Below are positions 1 to 5,342 of a DNA stretch of 5,342 nt, piece by piece. Where the stretch lies: assembly GCA_012800685.1 (NCBI GenBank), contig JAAZIT010000364.1:1-5342 (forward strand), written 5' to 3'. Every line of letters starts with the position of its first letter. Positions within the stretch are counted from its first letter, which is position 1. Source of the DNA: Clostridiales bacterium (GTDB taxonomy: Bacteria > Bacillota > Clostridia > Oscillospirales > Ruminococcaceae). A program made the translations under genes and the position numbers. The notes under the pieces were generated by a model, which saw only the letters and a list, made by a program, of their open reading frames with translations, did not search any database and was not told the DNA's origin.

Positions 1-388
1 CAAGCTTTCATCAGGTGGAACTTATACTCTAAATGGAAGACAAGCGCTGTCCTATGCAAGAATAAGGTATGTGGGTGATGGGGATTTTGAAAGAACCGAA
101 AGACAAAGAAAAGTTTTGATGAAGGTTTTAGAAAAGCTAAAGTCATCAAATGTAAAACAGCTTGATAATTTTCTTAACACCCTGCTCCCACAGGTTACAA
201 CAAATTGCACTAAAACTGAGTTAGTAGAGCTTGTTTTGAATTCGGCTGCTTATTTTAATTATGATATTAAGCAAAATCGTGTTCCCTATGACAATACATG
301 GAAGTTTTTAACTATAAGAAAAATGAGTGTGCTAAGTATTGACTTTGACAAAAATATAAAGTATATTCACGATAATATTTATAAATAA
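1..388 (+). CDS. LytR-CpsA-Psr (LCP) family protein, C-terminal part (5' end outside window)
   Basis: The reading frame is open from base 2 through the left edge, giving 128 visible residues. Residues 10-35 hold the LCP signature: LNGRQALSYARIRY followed by GDGDFERTERQRKV, with the conserved arginines and the RTERQ block. LCP proteins are membrane-anchored extracellular enzymes that transfer undecaprenyl-linked polymers such as teichoic acids or capsule to peptidoglycan. The signature normally sits late in the catalytic domain, so the N-terminal membrane anchor and most of the catalytic core lie upstream of the window. A GTG at 71 could be mistaken for a start, but it falls inside the signature, so the gene clearly begins further left. 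The gene ends in TAA directly before a terminator and converges on the mannanase gene. The family call is firm. The exact polymer is unknown, and no gene symbol is justified. Confidence 0.9.
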   Translation, partial: KLSSGGTYTLNGRQALSYARIRYVGDGDFERTERQRKVLMKVLEKLKSSNVKQLDNFLNTLLPQVTTNCTKTELVELVLNSAAYFNYDIKQNRVPYDNTWKFLTIRKMSVLSIDFDKNIKYIHDNIYK

Positions 389-392
389 TAAA

Positions 393-422
393 AAGCCAAC
401 CACTTATTATAATGGTTGGCTT
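393..422. terminator. Bidirectional intrinsic terminator between convergent genes
   Basis: The arms AGCCAACCA (394-402) and TGGTTGGCT (413-421) are perfect complements, and one more A-T pair extends them to 393/422. The loop is about 10 bases. On the minus strand the stem is followed by TTTTTATTATTTA, a good U-tract, so it should end the mannanase transcript about 40 bases past its stop. On the plus strand the tail is a weaker TTAATTTCTT, serving the LCP gene that stops at 388. Confidence 0.85.
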
Positions 423-459
423 AATTTCTTGTACTATTTTTTAGTCTAAACTATTTTAA

Positions 460-2097
460 TTATTTTTGTGAAGCTAAAAAAGCCTCTGTGTCAAGTGGGT
501 AAGATTTTAAATCTGGAAGCTCAGAGAAAGTCAAAACTCTATCGTGGGTATATACCTTTTTCCATAAATCCATTTCGGTATATTGACTGGATATTTGTGA
601 GTCTTTAAGAGTAAATTCGCCGTTCCAAACTGAGAACCAAGCCCATCTCGCACCATCTGCCATACAAATGTCTGGATCAGGTATTGCACCATTTTCGGTT
701 AATGCAATTATTTTATTAGTGCCTGTTGAAGCTTTAATATAATCATAGGTTTCTTTTTGTGATGAAGCGTCATGTTCATCTGGATATAAATCAAATCCAA
801 TTATGTCAACATACTCATCACCTGGATACCAGCCTACGTTTTGAGCATTCCATACCCAAATAAGATTGTTAATTCCATGGTGGTTTGTAAGTCTGTCGTA
901 CATTAGCTTCCAAAGCTCCATATAAGCTTCACTTCCTGATGAACCCCACCAGAACCAAGGGTTGTTCCAAACTGGATCCCCTCCGGCTTCATGAAGTGGT
1001 CTCCATAAAATTGGAACATCATAGCTTTCAAGTTCTTTTAGAGCATCAGCAATTGCATCAATATCTCTTATTAAGCAGTCATAGCCTTTTTGGTCGGTTT
1101 TGTCAAGTGCTGCTTTTAAATCAAAGTTTGTAGCTTCGCTGTAGAATCCTTTATCCCAAGACTTGCCGTTTACTTCTAGGTAATCTTCAGGAGCATTCCA
1201 ATGCCAACAAAGTGAAACAATTCCACCCATTTTATCCCACTCTAGTGCGCCTAATACAACGCTAGAGCTAGTACCATGCTCAACACGGCTAGGAGTAAGG
1301 TCAATTAAGTCAAGTCCCATAATAGCTGGATAATCACCAAGCTCGTTTTTAAGCTGTTTAAATTCTCTTGACTCAACTCCACGACCAGTATTTTCGCTTA
1401 TGTAGTTGCCTGAAATTATGTATTTTCCGTACACATCAGTTAAAAAGTTGTAAAGTCTTTTAGTTGTGTCATTAGCATTTGGATTGGCTAATACATTTGA
1501 AACCTCGTATTGTGAAAGGTCAAGTTCTTTTGATGGAACAATTTCAAGGGTATCGATATAAACTGTCGTTGTTCCCTTGATTATTCCAAGAGTGTGAGTT
1601 CCTTTAGTTAGAAATAGCTTTTCAACAACTTCTTCTTTAAGCTTTGATGAGTTAACGTTAAATGTAGATAAAACCGAACCGTCAACCTGAATTGAGCCGT
1701 TCCCTTTATCAGTATCGCCAGCTACAACAAGATTTATATCATAGCTTCCGTCAGCAGGAATTTCAATTTGATAATTAATTGGTGAATTTGCATCTGGCGA
1801 CATCGCAAATCCGGTTCCTGAAAATTCCCCAAGAAATGAAAGGTCTAATACCTCTGCCGCACCCTTTAATTCCCCTGCCTCGCCCTCAAATTCAATCTTA
1901 AAGCTTGGGTCAACATCTGTCTTAATAATATAGTCACTAAGGTCTAAATCGCCAATGCTTTCGACAACAGGCACAGTGTTTTTTGAGCTGTTGTCACTTG
2001 AATCTCCACTTGAAGACTTGCCACCTTTTGCACAGCCAGCAATTGAAACACATAGCGAAAGTGCAATAAGCGTTGAAATGATTTTTTTTACGCGCAT
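460..2097 (-). CDS. Cell-anchored GH26 beta-mannanase-type lipoprotein with N-terminal CBM35/6-like domain
   Basis: The protein has 545 residues. Residues 1-22 form a lipoprotein signal: MRVKK, a hydrophobic stretch, then lipobox IAGC with Cys22, so it should be exported and lipid-anchored. A Ser/Gly/Asn-rich linker (about 25-42) follows. A beta-sandwich region at about 66-188, beginning IEFEGEAGEL and ending VYIDTLEIVP, resembles carbohydrate-binding modules of family 35 or 6. Residues 195-540 are a GH26 (alpha/beta)8 hydrolase domain. It contains CWHWNAP (297-303), WRPLHEAGG with probable acid/base Glu370, the PWFWWG strip (380-385), GFDLYP (434-439) and ALTENG with probable nucleophile Glu468. 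GH26 enzymes mostly cleave beta-1,4-mannan or glucomannan; a few are lichenases or xylanases, so the substrate is inferred. The ATG start has AGGAGG five bases upstream (2103-2108). The gene has its own promoter and terminator, so it appears monocistronic. Confidence 0.92.
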   Translation of the reverse strand: MRVKKIISTLIALSLCVSIAGCAKGGKSSSGDSSDNSSKNTVPVVESIGDLDLSDYIIKTDVDPSFKIEFEGEAGELKGAAEVLDLSFLGEFSGTGFAMSPDANSPINYQIEIPADGSYDINLVVAGDTDKGNGSIQVDGSVLSTFNVNSSKLKEEVVEKLFLTKGTHTLGIIKGTTTVYIDTLEIVPSKELDLSQYEVSNVLANPNANDTTKRLYNFLTDVYGKYIISGNYISENTGRGVESREFKQLKNELGDYPAIMGLDLIDLTPSRVEHGTSSSVVLGALEWDKMGGIVSLCWHWNAPEDYLEVNGKSWDKGFYSEATNFDLKAALDKTDQKGYDCLIRDIDAIADALKELESYDVPILWRPLHEAGGDPVWNNPWFWWGSSGSEAYMELWKLMYDRLTNHHGINNLIWVWNAQNVGWYPGDEYVDIIGFDLYPDEHDASSQKETYDYIKASTGTNKIIALTENGAIPDPDICMADGARWAWFSVWNGEFTLKDSQISSQYTEMDLWKKVYTHDRVLTFSELPDLKSYPLDTEAFLASQK

Positions 2098-2163
2098 ATT
2101 TTCCTCCTCATATTTTACTTGTTTTGTGATTTTTCATAACTTTTTTATAAAATAGTTAATATA

Positions 2164-2191
2164 AATATAACATAAATAACAAGAATGTCAA
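2164..2191 (-). promoter_or_regulatory. Strong sigma-A type promoter with extended -10 for the GH26 gene
   Basis: On the minus strand TTGACA (2191-2186) is a perfect -35. After a 16-base spacer comes TATATT (2169-2164), preceded by TG plus one base (2172-2170), the extended -10 pattern. Transcription should start near 2157, giving a leader of about 60 bases before the ATG at 2097. I see no terminator between the SDR stop (2246) and this promoter, so some read-through from the SDR unit is possible. No clear operator palindrome overlaps it. Confidence 0.75.
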
Positions 2192-2245
2192 TATAATTTT
2201 GTCGTTTTCAAATAAAAACTTTGATGGTTTAGTTAAAATATTATC

Positions 2246-2959
2246 TTAAATAACCATACCACCGTTAACTCTTAAGACTTCACCAGTAATAAATTCAGCC
2301 TTATCGGAAATTAAAAATTCAACTGCATCAGCAATGTTTTTTGATGTGCCAGTTTTAGCTAAGGGAGTATCTTCAATTAGCGAGTTTAAGTTTTCCTTCG
2401 AAAGTGAGCTATTCATGTCTGTCATAATTACACCAGCTGAAACGCAATTTACTCGAATTCCGCTAAGCCCAACTTCCTTAGCAAGTGCTTTAGTAAATCC
2501 TATTAATCCCGCTTTTGTTGCGGAATAAACCACCTCGCAGGACGCACCGACTTCTCCCCACATTGAAGAAATATTAATGATATTTCCAAATTGATTATTT
2601 ATCATGTTAGGCAAAACAGCCCTTGAGCAGTGCATTGCTCCTGTAAGATTTACACTAATAAGCTCCTCAAGCTTTTGGTTTGATATAGATGTAAAAAGGT
2701 CAATACATGCTATTCCTGCATTGTTAACTAAAAGGTCAACTGAACCAATTTCACCAAAAACTTTTTTTATTTGGTTAATATCCGAAACATCGCACTGGCA
2801 AATAGTTAAAGACTCCGAATTAATTTGTTGGTAAAATTCTCTTGCTGTTTCAAAGTTCTCTGCAAAAAGTCCAAAAACCCTATAGCCATTATTAATAAGC
2901 ATTGTGGAAATTTCTCTTCCGATACCACGTGTTCCACCAGTTACAACTGCTGTTTTCAT
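2246..2959 (-). CDS. Short-chain dehydrogenase/reductase (SDR), FabG-like
   Basis: The protein has 237 residues, the usual length of a classical SDR. The Rossmann glycine motif TGGTRGIG is at 7-14, an acidic CDVSD at 56-60, NNAG at 79-82, and the catalytic set is Asn104, Ser132, Tyr145 (YSATK) and Lys149. The C-terminal ITGEVLRVNGG is typical of FabG-type enzymes. It should be a cytosolic NAD(P)H-dependent carbonyl reductase. Candidates are 3-oxoacyl-ACP reductase or a FabG paralogue with another job; the stretch GASCEVVYSATKAG (138-151) recalls the EF-P 5-aminopentanone reductase (YmfI) group, though I cannot verify this. No other fatty-acid genes are nearby. The usual Pro-Gly after the seventh strand is replaced by Ala-Gly (175-176, SAGVIMTDM). 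The SD AGGGGGA lies in one arm of a long inverted repeat. A 54-codon ORF lies upstream on the same strand. Confidence 0.88.
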   Translation of the reverse strand: MKTAVVTGGTRGIGREISTMLINNGYRVFGLFAENFETAREFYQQINSESLTICQCDVSDINQIKKVFGEIGSVDLLVNNAGIACIDLFTSISNQKLEELISVNLTGAMHCSRAVLPNMINNQFGNIINISSMWGEVGASCEVVYSATKAGLIGFTKALAKEVGLSGIRVNCVSAGVIMTDMNSSLSKENLNSLIEDTPLAKTGTSKNIADAVEFLISDKAEFITGEVLRVNGGMVI

Positions 2960-2960
2960 A

Positions 2961-3013
2961 AAATCCCCCTAGTATGATTCTGTTAGATTCAGTATATCAT
3001 ACTAGGGGGATTT
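2961..3013 (-). repeat. Perfect 18-bp inverted repeat (hairpin) covering the SDR gene's SD sequence
   Basis: The left arm AAATCCCCCTAGTATGAT (2961-2978) and the right arm ATCATACTAGGGGGATTT (2996-3013) are exact reverse complements, separated by 17 bases. In the minus-strand transcript the 3' arm contains AGGGGGA, the only plausible SD for the SDR start at 2959. The folded RNA would therefore hide the ribosome binding site. The 5' arm begins 10 bases after the stop of the upstream 54-codon ORF. After the stem there are only four T's before the ATG, so it is at best a weak intrinsic terminator. It could instead act as an attenuator, a translational switch, a processing site or, as DNA, a repressor operator. 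The structure is certain; its function is open. Confidence 0.9.
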
Positions 3014-3023
3014 ATACAAGAAA

Positions 3024-3188
3024 TTAATTTTTTAATTGGTTACTGGATTTGTTGTAAACAATTGTATTATCCCTTTCTGCCGCTGCAATTTCCATGGCAG
3101 TCTCTATAGGATTAAGTAATAAATTGTCCGCTTTTTTTGGTACTTTTGGAACATAAATTTTTGTTCCATCATTATTTGCTTTTTTCAT
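3024..3188 (-). CDS. Small hypothetical protein, 54 residues, upstream of the SDR gene
   Basis: I do not recognise this protein. Translation begins MKKANNDGTKIYVPKVPKKA, continues through NPIETAMEIAAAERDNTIVY (residues 26-45) and ends NQLKN. It is lysine-rich at the start, has a possible amphipathic helix around 27-41, and has no membrane segment, signal peptide or cysteine. Support for it being real: an ATG start with AAGGAG six bases upstream (3195-3200), a recognisable promoter further upstream, and codons that read like protein rather than noise. It precedes the SDR gene on the same strand, with 64 bases between stop and next start, most of them in the hairpin. It may be an ordinary small cytosolic protein or a leader whose translation controls the SDR gene. 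No codon run typical of amino-acid attenuation is seen. Confidence 0.65.
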   Translation of the reverse strand: MKKANNDGTKIYVPKVPKKADNLLLNPIETAMEIAAAERDNTIVYNKSSNQLKN

Positions 3189-3224
3189 ATAAAACTCCTT
3201 TAGAAAAAATTTGATTGCTTTAGT

Positions 3225-3254
3225 AGTATAGCCTTTTTAAAACTAGTTATTCAA
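3225..3254 (-). promoter_or_regulatory. Probable promoter for the small ORF and SDR gene
   Basis: On the minus strand TTGAAT (3254-3249) is followed after 18 bases by TATACT (3230-3225). The predicted start, near 3218, gives a leader of about 30 bases to the ATG at 3188. It is placed back to back with the plus-strand promoter at 3277-3305, leaving 22 bases between the two -35 boxes. That gap includes part of a small dyad, AATTT-CAC-AAATT (3260-3272), which is too AT-rich to weigh much. Confidence 0.55.
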
Positions 3255-3276
3255 AACACAATTTCACAAATTATTG

Positions 3277-3305
3277 TTGTAATTATTTCTAAAATATTGT
3301 ATAAT
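3277..3305 (+). promoter_or_regulatory. Probable promoter for the membrane protein gene
   Basis: TTGTAA (3277-3282) and TATAAT (3300-3305) are separated by 17 bases. The -10 box is perfect and the -35 matches four of six positions. Transcription should begin near 3312, so a TTG codon at 3317 would have almost no leader. This supports the ATG at 3347 as the real start of the next gene. Confidence 0.6.
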
Positions 3306-3346
3306 AAATTCTACGATTGTTTTTTAAAAATGAAAGGGAATTAAAA

Positions 3347-3907
3347 ATGAATAGAAATGAAAAACTTAAAAAAATTGGCGGAGGTTTTATTCGATTAATT
3401 ATTGCTAACATTGCCTGCTTTATGATCCTGTTGGTGTATATGTTTATTTATGGAAAAGGTGTAATAGTTAGCTTTTTAACAGGACTTTGTACAGCTGGAG
3501 TTGTGTGTGGATTGCTGGCTGATTACTGCTTAAAATTTAGTGAAAAGGTAAAAAGTGATGTTAAATATCGAGGCAAAGACCCTGACGCTAATTTCGGTTT
3601 AACAATGGGATTAGTATTAATGATACCAGGACTTATTACGGCAACAGTTGCTTTACTTGCTTATTTAAATGTAATTCCAAGAAATTATTGCGCAATTTAT
3701 TATATTTTCAATACTTATTTTGTTCCTCTTGTTGATATTCCAATACATGGATTTATCGGAAATCCATATAAATATAACGTTTGGGCAATAGTAATAATGT
3801 ATCTAGTTCAGCTTTTAATTCCATTTACAACATTCATTACTTATAAAATTGGTTATAATGGAGTTGACGTGGGCGAAAAAATAATGTATAAAGGGAAAGA
3901 CGAATAG
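3347..3907 (+). CDS. Unknown integral membrane protein, 186 residues
   Basis: I do not recognise a family with confidence. From the ATG at 3347 the protein has a basic N-terminus (MNRNEKLKK) and hydrophobic segments at about 14-35, 38-60, 86-108 and 145-166. A further moderately hydrophobic stretch lies at 115-133. That suggests four, perhaps five, membrane passes. A charged loop at 61-80 contains KYRGKDPD, and the tail ends in a charged GEKIMYKGKDE. No catalytic or transporter motif is visible. An in-frame TTG at 3317 would add ten residues but lies about five bases from the predicted transcription start. The ATG has AAAGGGAA six bases upstream. It is first in a run of plus-strand genes, 72 bases ahead of the amidase gene, so a role in the envelope or sporulation is possible but only by association. 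Confidence 0.8.
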   Translation: MNRNEKLKKIGGGFIRLIIANIACFMILLVYMFIYGKGVIVSFLTGLCTAGVVCGLLADYCLKFSEKVKSDVKYRGKDPDANFGLTMGLVLMIPGLITATVALLAYLNVIPRNYCAIYYIFNTYFVPLVDIPIHGFIGNPYKYNVWAIVIMYLVQLLIPFTTFITYKIGYNGVDVGEKIMYKGKDE

Positions 3908-3915
3908 GTTTTTTA

Positions 3916-3944
3916 ACATAAATAACGGCATGTCAGCATAGATT
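3916..3944 (+). promoter_or_regulatory. Possible sporulation (sigma-E-like) promoter for the amidase gene
   Basis: CATAGATT (3937-3944) resembles the -10 of mother-cell sigma-E promoters (CATACAnT). ACATAAA at 3916-3922, 14 bases upstream, is a loose -35 match. Bacillus cwlD is sporulation-controlled, which is why I looked here. The sequence is AT-rich and the match is imperfect, so this is only a candidate. A dyad ATGAAT-CT-ATTCAT (3953-3966) lies between it and the SD. Confidence 0.25.
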
Positions 3945-3979
3945 TTTAATATATGAATCTATTCATGGAGGTTGTTATA

Positions 3980-4708
3980 ATGTCAAAAACTAAAGTAGTC
4001 GGAACATTTGTATTAATAATTGGATATTTCTTTGCCTTTGCACTAGCGGACAACATGAGCTTAAGCTTGCCTAATGAGTTTCTCCCCACTTCTACCGTTG
4101 CAGTTTCTGAAAATAAAGAGCTTCCCACAATAATTCTTGATAGCGGACATGGCGGAATGGACGGAGGCTGTGTGGCGTACAATGGAGTTGCTGAAAAGGG
4201 GATAAACCTTAACATTATGCTAGACTTGAAAATTATGCTTGAAACATTTGGGTATAATGTAATTGTAACTAGAGATAGTGATGTGTCAATCCATGACGAG
4301 GACATAACAGGACTAAGCAATCAGAAAAAATCCGACATGGCAAAAAGGCTTGATATTTTTAATAGCTCTAAAAATTCAATTGCTATTTCGATTCATCAAA
4401 ACCAGTTTACAGATTCACGATATAGTGGAGCGCAAATGTTTTATTCCCAAACAAACCCAAAAAGCGAAATACTAGCAACAACAATGCAAAAAGCGTTTGT
4501 TGATAATCTCCAGCCTAATAATGAGAGGGAGATAAAAATCTCTGGAAAAGAGCTTTATCTTATTTATTTTTGTAAAAGCCCAAGTATAATGATTGAATGT
4601 GGATTTTTATCTAATCCTGAGGAAGCCAACAAGCTTCAAACCGAAGAATACCAGCAAGAGGTTGCATTCACAATTTTTAAGGGAATAAACGATTATTGCG
4701 GTGTTTAG
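3980..4708 (+). CDS. cwlD: N-acetylmuramoyl-L-alanine amidase, CwlD-like (Amidase_3)
   Basis: The protein has 242 residues, close to the usual CwlD length. Residues 6-23 are a hydrophobic signal or anchor segment (VVGTFVLIIGYFFAFALA). The zinc amidase domain runs from about 49 to 240. It has IILDSGHGGMDGG with His57, GVAEKGINL with Glu72, ISIHQN with His139, and IMIECGFLSNPEEANKL with catalytic Glu206. These are the standard zinc ligands and general base of Amidase_3 enzymes. CwlD removes the peptide side chain from muramic acid in the spore cortex, the first step to the muramic delta-lactam needed for germination. Overall resemblance, including GAQMFYSQTNPKSE, favours CwlD over a vegetative amidase. 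The usual Asp-Pro-Gly-His reads Asp-Ser-Gly-His here. I chose the ATG at 3980 because GGAGG (3967-3971) is eight bases upstream; an in-frame ATG at 3953 has no SD. Confidence 0.85.
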   Translation: MSKTKVVGTFVLIIGYFFAFALADNMSLSLPNEFLPTSTVAVSENKELPTIILDSGHGGMDGGCVAYNGVAEKGINLNIMLDLKIMLETFGYNVIVTRDSDVSIHDEDITGLSNQKKSDMAKRLDIFNSSKNSIAISIHQNQFTDSRYSGAQMFYSQTNPKSEILATTMQKAFVDNLQPNNEREIKISGKELYLIYFCKSPSIMIECGFLSNPEEANKLQTEEYQQEVAFTIFKGINDYCGV

Positions 4709-4718
4709 CTTTTATAGA

Positions 4719-4740
4719 TTTAAAAATGAAAGGGAAGTAT
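4719..4740 (+). promoter_or_regulatory. Ribosome-binding leader of the TrmL gene, matching one at 3323-3340
   Basis: TTTAAAAATGAAAGGGAA (4719-4736) is identical over 18 bases to 3323-3340. In both places AAAGGGAA is the only SD-like sequence before the next start: six bases from the ATG at 3347, and 12 bases from the TTG at 4749. Each copy also contains an ATG opening a tiny frame (MKGN here upstream of the membrane protein, MKGKYI upstream of trmL) that stops almost at once. Confidence 0.5.
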
Positions 4741-4748
4741 ATTTAATT

Positions 4749-5246
4749 TTGAATAGATTAAACATTGTGCTAGTTGAGCCACAAATACCACAAAACACAG
4801 GAAATATATCAAGAACTTGCGCTGTTACAGGCGCAGTTCTTCATTTAATTAAACCATATGGTTTTATTGTTTCGGACAAGCATTTAAAACGTGCTGGACT
4901 TGATTATTGGGATCAGCTTGAAAAATATGAATACGAGTCACTAGATGACTTTTTTAGCAAAAATAATGGAAGCTTTTATTTTTTCACAACAAAGGGTAAA
5001 AACACATATAGCGATGTGAATTATCCTAATAACAGCTATTTGTTTTTTGGAAGAGAGGATAAGGGACTTCCAGAGGATTTGCTTTTTAAATATTATTTAA
5101 ATTGTGTTAGAGTACCCATGAGAAATAATATTAGAAGTTTAAATTTATCTAACACAGTTGCAATTGCTACATATGAGGTACTAAGACAATGGGATTTTCC
5201 TGATTTAAATAGAGAGGGAAAACTTACTCAATATGATTTTGATTAA
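4749..5246 (+). CDS. trmL: tRNA (cytidine/uridine-34 2'-O)-methyltransferase, TrmL/CspR-like (SpoU class)
   Basis: From TTG 4749 the protein has 165 residues, the normal TrmL length. It opens with NRLNIVLVEPQIPQNTGNISRTC, the family's N-terminal motif 1 (Asn16 and Arg22). Motif 2 is LFFGREDKGLP (98-108) and motif 3 is VRVPMRNNIRSLNLSNTVAI, ending near 139. Together they form the trefoil-knot SAM site of SpoU methyltransferases. TrmL methylates the ribose of the wobble base in certain leucine tRNAs, acting as a dimer in the cytosol. The start is uncertain. A GTG at 4701 would overlap the amidase gene by eight bases but lacks an SD and adds residues that TrmL proteins do not normally carry. TTG 4749 fits the family and follows AAAGGGAA. 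The stop-to-start gap from the amidase gene is 40 bases, so co-transcription is likely. Confidence 0.87.
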   Translation: MNRLNIVLVEPQIPQNTGNISRTCAVTGAVLHLIKPYGFIVSDKHLKRAGLDYWDQLEKYEYESLDDFFSKNNGSFYFFTTKGKNTYSDVNYPNNSYLFFGREDKGLPEDLLFKYYLNCVRVPMRNNIRSLNLSNTVAIATYEVLRQWDFPDLNREGKLTQYDFD

Positions 5247-5310
5247 AACACCTAAGCATATAAAGACTACAGTGTAAAATATAAGAATTTTAAAATTTTG
5301 GAGGACAATT

Positions 5311-5342
5311 ATGCAAAAAATCAAAATAATGACAGATTCAGC
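5311..5342 (+). CDS. Start of a probable DegV-family protein (3' end outside window)
   Basis: Only ten complete codons are visible: MQKIKIMTDS followed by a partial alanine codon. The pattern KIKI-hydrophobic-TDS is how DegV-family fatty-acid-binding proteins usually begin, with the TDS loop near the lipid site. GGAGG (5300-5304) lies six bases before the ATG, so the start is well supported. The family call rests on a very short stretch and is tentative. The 64 bases between it and trmL show no clear terminator, so it may belong to the same operon. Confidence 0.55.
   Translation, partial: MQKIKIMTDS

Noticed and set aside
71..388. A separate 105-residue gene starting at GTG 71
   Set aside because: The frame is open to the left edge, and the residues before 71 (LNGRQALSYARIRY) are the LCP signature, so GTG 71 is internal.
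939..2834. Plus-strand open frames opposite the GH26 and SDR genes (939-1133, 1955-2155, 2334-2528, 2604-2834)
   Set aside because: They are antisense to well-supported genes, and their translations are low-complexity with no recognisable domain.
2961..3013. The C5/G5 inverted repeat as a CsoR-type copper operator
   Set aside because: CsoR operators have short central spacing and GTA/TAC-flanked G and C tracts. Here the arms are 17 bases apart and no copper gene is nearby.
3022..3037. AATTAA-TTTT-TTAATT hairpin at the stop of the small ORF
   Set aside because: It consists only of A-T pairs in AT-rich DNA and would be too weak to act as a terminator.
3317..3346. TTG 3317 as start of the membrane protein
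   Set aside because: It lies about five bases after the predicted transcription start and has no SD. ATG 3347 has AAAGGGAA upstream.
3946..4320. Minus-strand open frame opposite the amidase gene
   Set aside because: It is antisense to the conserved zinc-amidase domain, has no SD, and its sequence looks like a reverse-strand by-product.
4701..4748. GTG 4701 as start of the TrmL-like gene
   Set aside because: There is no SD before it and it adds 16 residues beyond the family's usual N-terminus. TTG 4749 fits better, though this is not certain.
5289..5299. AT-only palindromic stretch (AATTTTAAAATT region) before the last gene as a terminator
   Set aside because: It has no G-C pairs and no loop. 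It is simply AT-rich spacer ahead of the SD.

Overview
The window is AT-rich DNA. Small genes are tightly packed, Shine-Dalgarno (SD) sequences are strong, one gene probably starts at TTG, and a CwlD-type spore-cortex amidase is present. Together these suggest a spore-forming, low-GC Firmicute of the class Clostridia, plausibly a gut or rumen plant-fibre degrader because of the cell-anchored GH26 mannanase. The lineage is an inference; no rRNA or other decisive marker is present.

Layout. (a) 1-388, plus strand: the C-terminal end of a LytR-CpsA-Psr (LCP) wall-polymer ligase whose start lies outside the window. (b) 393-422: a bidirectional terminator shared with the converging gene. (c) 460-2097, minus strand: a lipoprotein with a CBM35/CBM6-like domain and a GH26 catalytic domain, driven by its own strong promoter at 2164-2191. 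(d) 2246-3188, minus strand: an unrecognised 54-codon ORF followed by a FabG-like short-chain dehydrogenase/reductase (SDR). Between them is a perfect 18-bp inverted repeat, and one arm holds the SDR gene's SD sequence. (e) 3225-3305: a divergent promoter region. (f) 3347-5246, plus strand: an unknown multi-pass membrane protein, a CwlD-like amidase and a TrmL-like tRNA 2'-O-methyltransferase, closely spaced and probably co-transcribed at least in part. (g) 5311 onward: the first codons of a probable DegV-family protein.

How they work together. Most of the window is ordinary chromosome: envelope maintenance (LCP, CwlD), polysaccharide use (GH26), tRNA modification and an SDR of uncertain substrate. 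I see no mobile element, CRISPR array, RNA gene or defence system. The most unusual part is the small ORF, hairpin and SDR arrangement at 2959-3188. It looks like a translational or attenuation switch, but that rests on sequence structure alone. A second curiosity is an identical 18-base leader in front of two plus-strand genes.
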